A stretch of 42,130 nt of DNA from Plantago elongata (lineage: Eukaryota > Streptophyta > Magnoliopsida > Lamiales > Plantaginaceae). Numbering within the stretch: position 1 is the stretch's first letter; each line of letters starts with the position of its first letter. The notes below the pieces were generated by a model. It was not told where the DNA came from. It worked only from the letters and a program-made list of their open reading frames with translations, and made no database searches. Positions 1 through 10,921 of this stretch are shown here, one piece after another. The translations under genes and the position numbers were made by a program. The DNA lies in contig JAYMSP010000753.1 in assembly GCA_036897095.1 (NCBI GenBank), positions 1-42,130 on the forward strand. The letters are read 5' to 3'.

Positions 1-1037
1 TACTTACAAATTAGTGTAGATCGCACTACTAATTGAGCTCCCAAATTGCATTGATCATATTACTACACTTCTTTTTTAACCCTTTGAATTAATTTCTAAA
101 GTTCGAATTATGCTATTTGTAGATTGTTTTTTCAAATACTATTGCTTAAACTTTCATCAATTTTTATATGTTGTTATTATCATATTTTATTGAGTTGGTT
201 TACTCTTCAAAATAAATTTTCTGAGTTCAGACTTTTCACATTCTTAGAGTTAAGTATACATTTTGAATTGAGTTCCCGAATTAGAATTATATATCTAATT
301 ATTGTAAGTTGTTTACCCTTTGAACTGAGTTCTTGAGATGGAAGTATTCAGTTTTTAGATTGTTTTGTCATACAGTGTGATTTTGTTATGTGTATACTTT
401 TATTACCCTTCTAATGGAGTTCTGAAATGAAATTAATATATTTTTAGTGTAATTACCATAGAGTGAGGTTTACTTATGAATAAGATCTCAAGTTTAAATT
501 ATTAGCTTACTTACAAATTAGCGTAGATTGCACTTTTAATTGAGCTTCCTAATTGAATTGATCAGATTTCTACACTTCTCTTTTGACTCTTTGAATTGAT
601 TTTTCAATTTGGAATTATGCTATTTTTAGATAAATTTTTTTAAATATTATTGTTTAACCTTACATCAATGTTAACATGTTCTTATTATCCGTTTTTTTTG
701 AGTTGGTCTGCTCTTCAAAATATGTTTTCGAGTCAGACTTATCACATTCTTAGAGTATAGTTTACATTTTGAATTGAGTTTCCAGATTAAAATTATCTAA
801 TTATTATAGGTTGTTTACCCTTCTAAGTTCGAACTGAGTTCTTGAGTTGGATGTATCCATTTCTAGAGTGTTTTGTCATATAGTGTACTTTTGTTTATGT
901 GTATAGTTCCCAAATTATAGAGTTTGTTACCTCTCTAATAGATTTCTGAAATGAAATTAACATATTTTCATTGAAGTTGTCATAGAGTGAGGTTTACTTT
1001 TTCAATAACGATTTCAAGTTTAAATTATCTAGCTTAT
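1..1037. repeat. Two diverged tandem copies of a ~510-bp repeat
   Basis: The block that begins 'tacttacaaattag' at 1 begins again at 508, and the two copies can be followed side by side to about 1037. They share the same landmarks in order: a gagct(t)cc box, a 'ggaattatgctattt' type box, a 'tactcttcaaaat' box, a 'gaattgagtt' box and 'gaggtttact' near the end. The copies differ by many substitutions and small indels, so the duplication is old. Each copy also contains a shorter internal motif of the form CCTTTGAATTGAGTT. No coding potential is convincing here. Confidence 0.75.
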
Positions 1038-1900
1038 TCGCATGATGTCTTTATTGTTTGAACTGAAATCCTAATTCAGAATACACTTATTTTAGTTACA
1101 TTTTTTAAATAGTATGGACCCTTCAATATAATTGTTCAAATTGAAATTATATCATAGAGTTATTTTACTCTTCGAATTGAATTTTCAAGTTATAAGCCGA
1201 CATAGCGTTTGTTATACAACTAAATCTCAAATTTGATTGAGTAAGACACTCTATCATGTTCTCATGTGACTTTTAATGAGTCAGAATAGTGCTCGGTTTT
1301 GTATTCACATATCACAACTCAATTAAAATTTTCTCGCTCTACATACACTTTTTCTCTGTCTTACCTTTTCTTTTATTATTACAAACCTTAAACAAATAAT
1401 ATTAAACTTAAAAACTTTTACATACATCACTTTGCTCTTACACACCATATATAAATACAATATAAAACCTATAACACATTGTTTATGTCCCTAACAAAAT
1501 ATTTTTATAAATTAAATAAAGTTGAGTTACTATACGTTTATTGATATCTGGTATGTTAAAGGCATCTGCCAAATAGTCTATAAGTATTCCATTGTTAAAC
1601 TTTTGTAATTATCTCCTTCTTAGAGTTTGGTTGTACTCCAAATTTAGTTATCAAGTGAAAGTTTTACATTCTTAAAGTTCTCAAATTTGAATCATCTTCT
1701 TTATAGAATCTGTTTACCTTTCGAGTTGAATTCATAACGTAAATTATACTATCATTATCGAAGTTTTTTCTTCCTTTAAATGGAATTCTCAAATTGTAAT
1801 TGTGCCCGTAAACTAAATATTCAGGTCGTAGAGTTATATATTTCACCCTTCGAATTAAGTTTCTAAGTTTTACTTATCACCTTTTCAGAGTTTCTCTATA
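1038..1900. repeat. Degenerate continuation of the GAATTGAGTT-type array
   Basis: The short motif of the preceding ~510-bp repeats continues in more decayed form. There are boxes such as 'cttcgaattgaattttcaa' near 1170, 'tttcgagttgaattcat' near 1720, 'aaatggaattctcaaattg' near 1780 and 'ccttcgaattaagtttcta' near 1850. Spacing is irregular, roughly 60 bp or more. It is best read as a worn-out satellite-like array. The short open frame on the minus strand at 1664-1846 looks like chance. Confidence 0.5.
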
Positions 1901-3833
1901 TTTTTCAATTTTTTTTTATTTATTGCTTTTTTATAATTGTACATCAGAGAGATGAATTCAAATTTAATTTATGTCTATTAGAGTTATTTCTAATAATCAA
2001 GGGACAATAATTTATTAAAGAACTTGTTGAATGGCCATGATCATTTCACGGAAATGGCTGGGTTAATGACTTGCAATATTCCTTTCATCATGTTTTATTT
2101 CTTGGTTATAATTTTATAATTCTTTCATCATCGTTTAAGTGGCATTTCAATTAATAAAAATGTTATATTTTTACCATAAAAATAGAATGATAGTGAAGTA
2201 GGATGGGAAAAAAAATTAAAACTTGCATGCATGATTTATTTTTCTCTACAAAATAGGATCATTTAAAATTAATTATTTTGAAGAAGAATTTGCCATATAT
2301 GATTTTTGTCTATGTGGCATGCTTCTTCTTTGAGATAGTCCACCACTTATGAATAGTATAGGGAGTACTCCCCGCCCAACATTACATTTACTTTAGGAAT
2401 GGAAATTAATGTTCATTGTAAATGTTAGAGGGACAAAATCATATGGATTATAGTGATGTAGATAAATCTATATACATATACCACACAAAGTAAAATTTTA
2501 TGTGGCAAATCATTCCCAATAAATTTGTTTGAAAGTAAATATTTTAATAGATCAATTTCATAAAAAATTAGGACAAGTTATGAAAAGTTCTCTATTACAT
2601 AACTTTCTATTACAACAAATTTATATTTAGCTAGACAATTTTTATTCTTCGTGTTATACGTGAAGCATTAGAATTGAAATTCAATTTATTGTTATGTTCC
2701 TAAATTCTAGCTCCAACCAGATTTTTCATTCCCTTTAACTACTGTCGTTTGTCATCACAGGAGTTAAAAATCAGTTTTGCATCATTAACAACAATCATAA
2801 TCATAACCAAAATCGCAATAACTTTCAAACACTCTCAAAATTTTATAAGAAAAATTTGTAATTTTTCATCAAAATAAAAATATAAGTTCACTATTTTCAT
2901 ATTCATTCAATAGTAATTTTAATATCTAAAAATTAAAATAAAAAGAATAATAATCATATTCATGCGGGATACTTGATAACTTTACTGGCTATAGCTAATA
3001 GTATTAGGTTGATATTACACACCAACATTGAAATTTTAATTATTTGTTTATTATGCGTTGGAAATACTGCATAAAAATTTACAAATTTCCTTTTTGAATA
3101 ATTACTTGGCCTTGCAAATTTAACAAAATCTTTACAATTAAATGCCATTTTTAAGTGATTGGAGGAATAATTTCAGTTGACCGAGGATTTGAAGTCTCTA
3201 TACCCACTCTACTCGAGTTTGGCAAAATAAATTCCGAATCCATTGTTGAACTCCCGTGACATGCTAACAAACTGATATTTTGTTTGTGAGTATAAGAAAT
3301 CACGATTAATAGAAAAAATTGCCATTTAAAAAAATAATCTTTTTTTAATAAAACTGTGTTCATCCAAATCATATCAATATGATTGGTTGAGTAAGTGACT
3401 GTTTACGTAGCAAAGAAACATTAATTTTGGTTAAATCTTTATAAACATTAGCTACAAATCTATAGAATTTTGTAAATACCTAATTTCTGAAAATAAAATA
3501 CCTATTTAATGCCAAAGTAGACTCACAATCGAATAATAATCCACTCAGATCTAACAAGAAGAGAAATTTGTAACTCAGTTTCATAGTTTCTGGCATGAAT
3601 TATCACTTATTCGCCATGAGTTGGCATCTCAGATCACATCGCTATGTTTGCTTTGCGTATCACAAAGATCAAATAGGATATAATACGTATTTAATCAATT
3701 CGAGCTGTTGTAATATATATAATTATATTTATAAATTTTATCTATTAAGTATTAATAATCAATCATTTTATTTTATACTTATACAATTCATTTTTTTCAT
3801 TTATAAAAGAATTGGAATTCATGTCCCACTCGA
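1901..3833. other. AT-rich intergenic stretch, nothing recognised
   Basis: No open frame with protein-family character, no clear repeat pair and no RNA gene was seen on either strand. The short open frames at 2960-3148 and 3151-3372 (minus) and 3595-3846 (plus) have no recognisable motifs and look like chance in AT-rich DNA. Confidence 0.5.
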
Positions 3834-3913
3834 TTTTTTTTTTTAAACTGTAAAACCCCCAACCTATTGGTTGGAGGTGAAACGTCTTACCGACTGAGCT
3901 GCGCTTCGTTGTC
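3834..3913 (-). mobile_element. tRNA-derived SINE-like element, copy 1
   Basis: Read on the minus strand, the segment starts GACAACGAAGCGCAGCTCAG, which carries a tRNA-like A box (AGCTCAGTCGGTAAGACG). It continues through TCCAACCAATAGG and a degenerate B-box region (GGTTGGGGG), and ends in a run of 11 A (11 T on the plus strand at 3834-3844). The head is shared with the element at 4331-4423. The tRNA-like layout plus A-tail fits a short SINE. It is not a functional tRNA: there is no paired acceptor stem and the B box is poor. I found no convincing target-site duplication for this copy. Confidence 0.6.
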
Positions 3914-4330
3914 AAAATTTTGAATCGGATATTCCCTTTGATGAAAGACGCAGTGAAGAACTTTTGGATAAATATACACTCAATCAGAGGATTGATATCT
4001 ATATATCTATTAATTAAAAAAGTTTTAAGGTTTCTAATTGGTTCATTTTTCATGTCACGTGTTAAAATATTTAATTTTTATTGGCTGAAAAAAATTATGG
4101 ACGGTATTTTGGTCGGTTTACCATTGATTCTGTAACCTGCACCAAAATTATATGGGAAATTAAGTCCATTCATATTGCCACCAGAATCAATTCATACGTT
4201 TTGCCATGTTTTCATTATATATACTATATTTAGACACTTCTACTGTTCTACATCGTGATGGATATCCAAAGATTTTGAATACATCTTAATACATATATTA
4301 TATTTAGGCACTTTCAAGTTAGTTGACCAT

Positions 4331-4423
4331 TTTCTTTTTCGAAAACAGCTAAAAAATGACTCGAACTTCCAACCTATTAATTAAAGATAAAGCGTATTAC
4401 CTAATATGATGCGCTTCGTTGTC
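4331..4423 (-). mobile_element. Short tRNA-derived SINE with target-site duplication, copy 2
   Basis: On the minus strand the element starts GACAACGAAGCGCATCAT, shares its head with the element at 3834-3913, has a better B box (GGTTGGAAGTTCGAGTC) and ends in an A-rich tail (AAAAAGAAA). It is flanked by a 16-bp direct repeat with one mismatch, 'caagttagttgaccat' at 4315-4330 and 'caagtaagttgaccat' at 4424-4439. This is the expected signature of LINE-dependent SINE integration. The body is only about 93 bp, short for a plant SINE, so it consists of little more than the tRNA-related head. Confidence 0.75.
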
Positions 4424-4469
4424 CAAGTAAGTTGACCATATATATAGATTTTATTTAATCTTTCATAAC

Positions 4470-4745
4470 TATTTTGACATCAATTTAAAAAATATTTTGA
4501 ACACGTATTTGATTTTGTCGTGACAAGACGAATACATAAACACCAATCTTCAATACTATTATTAATCTTATTAAATAAATCAATTTATTCATTAAAATAA
4601 AATATAAATTTATTAAATAAAATAATATAATTTTGAAAATAGTGTTCATTAAATATTTAGTTAGTCATATGTTTAATAATATATTAATAATTTTGATTCT
4701 ATGGTTAAACAGAGTCCAAATAGGGAGGCGAAAAACAAGTTTTTT
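4470..4745 (+). repeat. Dispersed repeat R1, copy A
   Basis: This segment aligns with 7640-7915 in direct orientation. Shared landmarks, in order, are 'aaaaatattttga', a hairpin core GTCGTGACAAGACGAAT (4517-4533), 'attattaatct', long AT-rich runs with 'aaataaaatataaattta', and a closing 'agagtccaaataggg' box. After the box both copies have similar 'atcttcttatata'-like text. It probably derives from an unidentified transposon, since no coding domain is visible. Confidence 0.65.
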
Positions 4746-5104
4746 GTACCATGATTCATATGGATCTTCTTATATAGTAATACTTATATATGAGGGAAAA
4801 TATCATATATCACCCCTGCTAGATGCCCACTTCTCAGATTAGCTGCTTCTGAATGAATAATTACATGTAGATCTAAATATCTATCAACTATTATATATAT
4901 ATCTAAACAAAATTTAATCTAGCCAAACACCCTTAAAAAATTTTAATGTAGTTTGCAAATTTGACCTTGACTTAAAACAAATTATATATTTACTCCAGAT
5001 TTATAATTATATTTTTATAACTTATAGTATTCAACAATCTAATAAATATAATATTTAATATAAAACGTAAAATTTATTAGAAATTTAAAAAGAAAATAAT
5101 TGGG

Positions 5105-5345
5105 AAGTGGTAAGCTCCAACGGAGTTGTTTGCACAACTTCGATGGCCAAAGTTGCTCCGGTGTGGAGCTGCTCCTCTAACGTTATTTTAGCTTTGGCTG
5201 GACAATTTACAACTCCAACTGAAGATGCTTCGGATGGAGTTGTGGAAATAACTTCTCCATTGGAGCTATACAGCTCCATCAGAGTTGTTTACAAAAGCTC
5301 CATCAAAGTTTTTAAAATTCCGGCAATCTCCGGTGGAGCTTTGTT
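5105..5345. repeat. Short-motif cluster of GGAGTT/GGAGCT and its reverse complement
   Basis: Within AT-rich DNA this ~240-bp island is visibly richer in G and C. It is built from many copies of short motifs in both orientations: agctcc/ggagct, ggagttgt/acaactcc, gctccatc. For example 'ggagctatacagctcc' at 5264-5279 is an inverted repeat with a 4-nt centre. Open frames exist on both strands, which is a by-product of the motif repetition rather than evidence of a gene. No known family was recognised. Confidence 0.5.
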
Positions 5346-5925
5346 TTCCTTTTTCAATTTTTTTTCTAAATTTCAATCAAACTTTCAATTTTATCTGAAA
5401 ATTATTTCTGATTTTACATTAAGTCCATAATCTTATATTATAAAAATTATAATTATATTGTGAAAATTATAAAGGCCCCTATAATTTTTAATTCATGGTA
5501 TTAACCAATAAATAAGGTACTCAATAAAAAAAATAAAAAAATAAAGTATATATTTAAGTTGAATTAGGAAGGAATAAAGGATATCAAATTGACAAATTAA
5601 GGCAATGTTTGAGATCATTTCTTTAGTCAATGAAAAATGGACCTATATGTTATTGTTAAACTAACATGGACCAAAGTGTAATTAGAACATCTACCATATT
5701 CATTCAAATTTAAATCATCTTACGAAAAAATTTAATACGGTTGAGCAAAGTCCATCTTAGATGAAATTTCAGCTTTCACCTTTCAAAAGAAATTAAGGCA
5801 TTTGATGAAGAATTATGCTCCATGATCTTTTGCCTTAAACGTGATGCTAACATTTTAACACACACATTAATTATAAGTTTGGTGATCTTATGATGATGTT
5901 AGTTTAGTATACTTTTATTAGAATC

Positions 5926-6998
5926 AATTTTATTTTACAATAGAACCTTTTAAGCTACTTTGATTTTACACCACAACCTTCTTTTTTTTGGAGTCGACAT
6001 TAGAACCCATGTCAAAAATTTTACCTAACACAAAGGTTAGACGGTTGTTAAGTCGCCGTTAGTTGTATTTTCAAATTACACCAAAACCTTTGCAGAAATT
6101 TACACTCGTTACAGAACCCTTTGCAAAAAATTGCACTTGCTACCGATTTCTTTTCCTAGAATGATAAAGTTCATAATATTCGTTTAGTTTTCATGATATT
6201 TCAAATGGTTATTTTTCAAGTAATGATGAATTTATTTTTTTCCTTTCAATTTGAGCATCTACCTTCTTTATGTTTGTTACACACATGTAAGTTAACATGT
6301 ATAGTAACATCCGTTAATCATGTTTATCATAAATGGACTAGTCAAAGATGTACCTAGTAAGTCCAAATTAAATTCCAGACTCATTTCCTGCCATTTTGTT
6401 ACTAAAAAGTAAAAAAGTAATCTTGACAAATAATAGAGCCTCTAAAATATATTTGTGCTTCAAAGTTCAAAGAAACGTACAATAACCAACAAAAAAACTA
6501 CCATGTCACAAATAACGGTATCAAATATTATGTTCTTGGAGATTTTAAATAACAATCAAATTACAATTATCATCGATCTATAAGATTTGTTAAGAATTAC
6601 AAAACAAATTATATATCCACTATGCATGTACTAAACCTGAAAGAAAATGCGATATACACAAATAGGGGGGGATTAATCATGACTCATCCTTGACTCTAAC
6701 CCGCTTAACATCAAAACTGCAATTAAATATATAATAATGATCATATTTTGTGTAAATTTTCATTCTAGAAAAAGGTTTAGGTAGCGAGTGCAAGTTCTTA
6801 CAAAGGTTCCGGTAACGAGTGTAAATTTCTGCAAAGATTTTGGTGTAATTTGAAAATACGACTAACGGAGACTTGACATCCGTCTAACCAGTGTGTTAGG
6901 TCAAAATATTGACATATATTTTAGTGTAGAATAAATAAATAAAAAGGTCCCGGTGTAAAATCAAAGTGAGCCAAAAGGTTGTGGTGTAAAATAAAATT
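5926..6998. mobile_element. Non-autonomous DNA transposon with ~239-bp terminal inverted repeats
   Basis: The left arm (5926-6164) and the right arm (6760-6998) are reverse complements over their whole length with moderate divergence. Shared boxes include 'aattttattttac' at the outer ends, 'ttacaccacaacctt', 'ttagacgg', 'ccgttagt', 'gtattttcaaattacacca', 'gcagaaatttacactcgtta' and 'ctagaatga' at the inner ends. The ~595-bp interior has no coding potential. Long terminal repeats of this kind suggest a Mutator-like or foldback element. A 9-bp target-site duplication could not be assigned at the inferred edges, so the exact ends and the superfamily are uncertain. Confidence 0.75.
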
Positions 6999-7209
6999 TC
7001 CTCTTTTTATTATCAATACCAAGATTGTTATGTGAGGGTAGCACATTTCACCCACGAGGTTGTTTTTAACTAATTTATTATGTCCTGCCATTTTAATTTA
7101 TTATTAAGCGTAAATTATATCGTTTTGTGAAATCAGTTGCATATTCAACGTGAATATATTGTATTGTTTATTTTTCGTATGTTAACTGCATATATATGTT
7201 TTATTAAAT

Positions 7210-7290
7210 CCTACAAAACTCCTAAAATTATTTTGAACATATATTTAATTCTTCGTGCCAAGACGAATTCATCTAAAACTTTTTGACTTT
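7210..7290 (+). repeat. Dispersed repeat R1, partial copy C
   Basis: A short piece related to the repeats at 4470-4745 and 7640-7915. It has 'ttattttgaacatat' followed by the variant hairpin core ATTCTTCGTGCCAAGACGAAT at 7248-7268, then diverges. Confidence 0.45.
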
Positions 7291-7639
7291 ATGACCCGCA
7301 TGTTTTCATAAAGTTGGCTAACAACAATACTATCTACTATAATGGTATACTATCAAGTTGTTTTTTTAATTTGGATTAAGATAAATTTAATAGGCTCCAT
7401 CAGATGGGTTGAAGTGGTTGTAAACTATTAATCGGGACATATTTGACTTGGATACAATATATCTTTATTGTGATTCTTGAATGTCCGAAGAGTGTTTTGG
7501 TTTTTACACAGTTCTTGATTTCTAAAACAATTAATAAGGGTAATCCGGTCCATTTAAATATATACTTAAGTTATATTTCAATGTTATTTCTGGTATGTTG
7601 ATCATATATACATTTTATATTAAATCTATTATACTTTTT

Positions 7640-7915
7640 CTATAAAACTTCAAAAAATATTTTGAAAAATATACATTTTAATTCGTCGTGACAAGACGAA
7701 TCCATATAATTCAATCTTGAATAATATTATTAATCTCCTTATATAAATCATTTTATTCGATAAAATAAAATATAAATTTAATAAATAAAATAAAATAGTA
7801 TAATATAATTTTCAAAATAGAGAATTTATTAAATATTTAATATCTCACATATTTTAATATGATATTAGAAATTTCGATTCTACGGTTAAGTAGAGTCCAA
7901 ATAGGGCAGACGAAA
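7640..7915 (+). repeat. Dispersed repeat R1, copy B
   Basis: Direct-oriented relative of 4470-4745. The core at 7681-7701 is a perfect hairpin: ATTCGTC pairs with GACGAAT around a 7-nt loop. It is followed by the same AT-rich tract and the same 'agagtccaaatagggc' box. No protein domain is visible. Confidence 0.65.
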
Positions 7916-8179
7916 ATTGTGTTCCATGATTTTTTTTTCCAGATAAAACATGAGCTAAATGTTTCAACACTTAAATTATAAATTGGGTCTTCTTATATAA
8001 TATTCATAATAATATATAAAGTTGATGGGATAAACCCTACTAGATTCACTTGAATTTTAGACATCTTCTGTGAAATTTTGATATGGTTGAGCAGAGTCTA
8101 TATAGGAGGACATGTTAGTGAAAGAACAAATCTTCGATTAATATAATATATATTGATGATTACATATATATGTTGAGCT

Positions 8180-9088
8180 TCCTAGGAGAAACTTTTTGAA
8201 TTGTATGGAGTCGTGTCAAACCACATGATGCACAATGTGTGTGCTCCAATGCAGTGTACTGCTTTGTTCATGGAGAAGGGTTATGTACGAAATTATTTTT
8301 CAGGAGTTAAAATGAGCACGCACATAGATGAGGGTATCATATATACAAGAGAATTGATACATATGGTAATGTTAGAAAAATGGCCAAGTGATTGATATTA
8401 TTACAAATTTGTCTAGGTAATTAATATTAACGCGCCTCATGTTATTAAGCTATTCCATTACTACAAATTTGTCTAGATATTTAATCCATATAATCTTCAA
8501 CTTATATTGAGGTATCAGCACACATGGATATTGAATTTTGCAACCATCGGCAGTCTATGATATATTTATTTAAGTATATGGTCAAAGAGAGTGACCATCT
8601 ATGACTTCGCTTTGTGGACAAGAACTATCCAGTTGAAATCATGAGCCATGTTAATGGACGATATGTTTCTGCATGTAAAGCTATATGGATTATATATGAA
8701 TTCCGCATACATCATAGGACTCTTGCAGTTGAGAGGTTATCATTCCACTTGGAGGGTTTGCAAAGTGACTTAATATATTTATATTATACAAAAAAAAAAA
8801 GTACACGTGTGAACATTAAAGATGGTGAATTCATGCCCGATTACTCGAGAATCCATATGCAAAGCAGTTCAATTCTCATTGTGGTTCGAACTGAAGAAAG
8901 TCGATCCTGCAGCTCAAGCTTTTGTATCATGAATTGTCGTAGTATTACTGTTGGAATTAAAGATACTATGGTCTTGCATAAAGACAAAAGCACAAAGGGT
9001 TGAACGTATACATAATGTCAGCATAACTAATGTGAACCAATACCACATGAGACTTATGTTGAAACGTAGGAAGTGCGACTTGCTCTGA
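8180..9088 (+). pseudogene. Decayed Helitron Rep/helitron-like domain fragment
   Basis: Three frames together read as the conserved Helitron replication-initiator region of plants. From 8201 (no ATG; it starts inside the protein) the frame gives LYGVVSNHMMHNVCAPM followed by FMEKGYVRNYFSG and DEGIIYTRE, matching the family's 'L...V...MiHGPCG...C...GKCSK.FPK...DE.GYP.YRR' block. From 8521 a second frame gives HMDIEFCNHRQSMIYLFKYM, then an in-frame TGA at 8602-8604, then VNGRYVSACKAIW and AVERLSFHLEG, equivalent to the family's 'YLFKYinKG' and 'RYvsa.EA.WRif.F.....P.VerL.fHLp' blocks. Past about 8850 the match moves back to the first frame (FSLWFELKKVDPAAQ, then VERIHNVSITN and MRLMLKRRK) and ends at TGA 9086-9088. 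Stop codons and frameshifts make it non-functional. Confidence 0.85.
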
Positions 9089-9529
9089 GGATATAAGAAC
9101 GATTAACATTATTTATAATTCATTAGTGCACATGTGGTTCATTAGGTCTCTTATTTGATGATATGGAGTACAATAGTGGAATAATTGACACAAATATAAC
9201 TACTTTATTACATAATTCGGATTACAAATATATGTCTAAAACTCACGAATGATCATATTAAAGATTTGTCTTTATTGAAGATTGAGAATCATTAAGATTA
9301 AACTACAATTGTCTGACAATATGAAGGTATGCATATACCTTCATATGACATCATAAAATAGTGCTATGAATCATTTTATAGTGGATGAGTTTAATGTGTG
9401 AAGTCCTCAATTAACTAAAAAGAAAATTAAGATTGCAGGTAAATTTTTAGTTACGAGGCTTCTGTTTTGTTAATGATATAATTAATTAACGTTAAGTTTG
9501 CATCATATGCAGTCTGGAAATTCACATGC

Positions 9530-9715
9530 CAAGAAAAAACGAGACCGAGCATTTTGTGGAATGAATTTTATAAGTTGGTGATGGTGTTGCTGGTGAAAAT
9601 AATGATTGTTGGATTGATATAAAACTACGTAATGATCTACTCATCAGTGAGTACGTGATCCTATGAATACAATTTTTCAACAACGTATCCATCATTAGTT
9701 TCACACTTTCTTATG
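9530..9715 (+). pseudogene. Decayed Helitron PIF1-helicase C-terminal fragment
   Basis: The frame VGDGVAGENNDCWIDIKLRN followed by DLLI matches the Helitron helicase block of the type 'W.L.vGdG..g..nd....I.IP.dLLI'. A frameshifted continuation reads DPMNTIF and then TYPSL, corresponding to 'dpi..iv...YP.l'. It lies about 440 bp downstream of the Rep-domain fragment ending at 9088, in the same orientation, as expected if most of the helicase has been deleted from one element. The spacer 9089-9529 has no recognisable coding content. Confidence 0.65.
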
Positions 9716-10140
9716 GTCGGGTGGGATAGGGGGGGAGGGTACCCACCTTACCCCCTAACAAAAACTTGGGTCATTTCTGATTTTAGGTGGATTGTGCGTC
9801 AAATTAATGTACGGGCCAAATTCAAATTAGTTTGTGTATGGGTTGGGTCTTAATGTGGGGTTGGGTTTTGAGCATGGTAAGTTTAATTCAGACGGGCACA
9901 TGTATATCCTATATGTATATGTAGGGGGGATGTACCCTACATGGGAGAAAATTCTTCATTTTCACAAAAACAATTCCCCACATGTTTTGGCGTAAACATT
10001 TATTGGTGGGATGGGGGTACTCGAGGGATTTTTTTTCTATTTCGCTAACATAAATTTCTCACATATTTTCATAATTTTGTTTATGGTCGGGTGGAGGACG
10101 TTGTAGCGTAGATTCTATGTGGATTGTGAGTCACGTTGGG

Positions 10141-10921
10141 TCCATGTAAGCTCTTAAATGGTATAGCTTCCCTCTACCCAACCCAACCCGAACCCGCAAA
10201 AGACAATCGGTACGGGTCGAGTATCTACATGGACCCGTACAAAACCCGACAATCGGGCTCTAAACCCGACAAGAGCTACAAACTAAAAACCGATGTTTAT
10301 CCCAAAAACAAAAGTAAACCCTCTTTCTTATCTACTATTAGACTGTCATTTATTCTCCTCGCCTTTGTTGTTTGTAGTATCTGTCTCCCCAACTGAACAG
10401 CGAGGGACCTCCGATTTTAACGTCGGAGGTCTGCCAGAATATGTTGTAGGTCTAGCTCTTGCGAGCGCCTTCAATTGAGGCAGGGAGGAGTTGTTGGAGC
10501 ATCTCTCGATTGAGGAAGGGCAACTGCGGATGGAGGTGGAGGAGTGGTGGTGGTGGTGGTGGTTCGTGATTTGGGATGTAGAAGGGGGTGGAGGACTAGG
10601 AGTGGTGGTGGTTTATGACTTGGGAGGGGCACTAGTGATGTAATTGTGCCAGGAGGAGGATAGATCGAATCATCGGATGAAATATTCCATCACCGTGATT
10701 TTTTTTATTTCAGATATGAACATTTATTCTTTTATGGTTTACTTTACGGGTTGTGCGAGTTCTACCCGACTCCTAGCCCTATCTCTACCCGTTACTAGTT
10801 AACAGGTTGGGTACGGGTACAGACAGAGGACCCAACAAAAAAATACCGGGTCTCTACCCATCGGGTACGGAACGGGTTAGGGTAGGGTAGAACCCAACCC
10901 GTCTAAAAGCTTAGGTATGGA
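10141..10921. mobile_element. hAT-like non-autonomous element with C/G-rich subterminal repeats (candidate)
   Basis: The edges form an imperfect inverted repeat. The left edge (10141) reads 'tccatgtaagctcttaaatgg', and the reverse complement of the right edge reads 'tccatacctaagcttttag'. Inside each edge are many copies of CCCAACCC/CCCGACCC/ACCCGTAC-type motifs: direct on the left (10170-10270) and complementary on the right (10745-10910). Such subterminal 'acccg' clusters are typical of hAT elements, as I recall. The interior (10360-10640) differs in composition, with a GGT-rich run near 10540, and could be captured host DNA. No 8-bp target-site duplication was found, so the assignment stays tentative. 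Confidence 0.4.

Noticed and set aside
3834-3913. tRNA gene on the minus strand
   Set aside because: The A box is good, but there is no acceptor-stem pairing, the B box is degenerate and the segment ends in poly(A). A SINE head explains it better.
5107-5430. 107-codon open frame on the plus strand
   Set aside because: It overlaps an open frame on the other strand and arises from repeated GGAGTT/GGAGCT motifs. The C-terminal part is low-complexity Phe/Ser/Leu from AT-rich DNA.
10136-10478. Two overlapping short open frames
   Set aside because: They cover the ACCCG-rich repeats of the hAT-like element and show no domain character.
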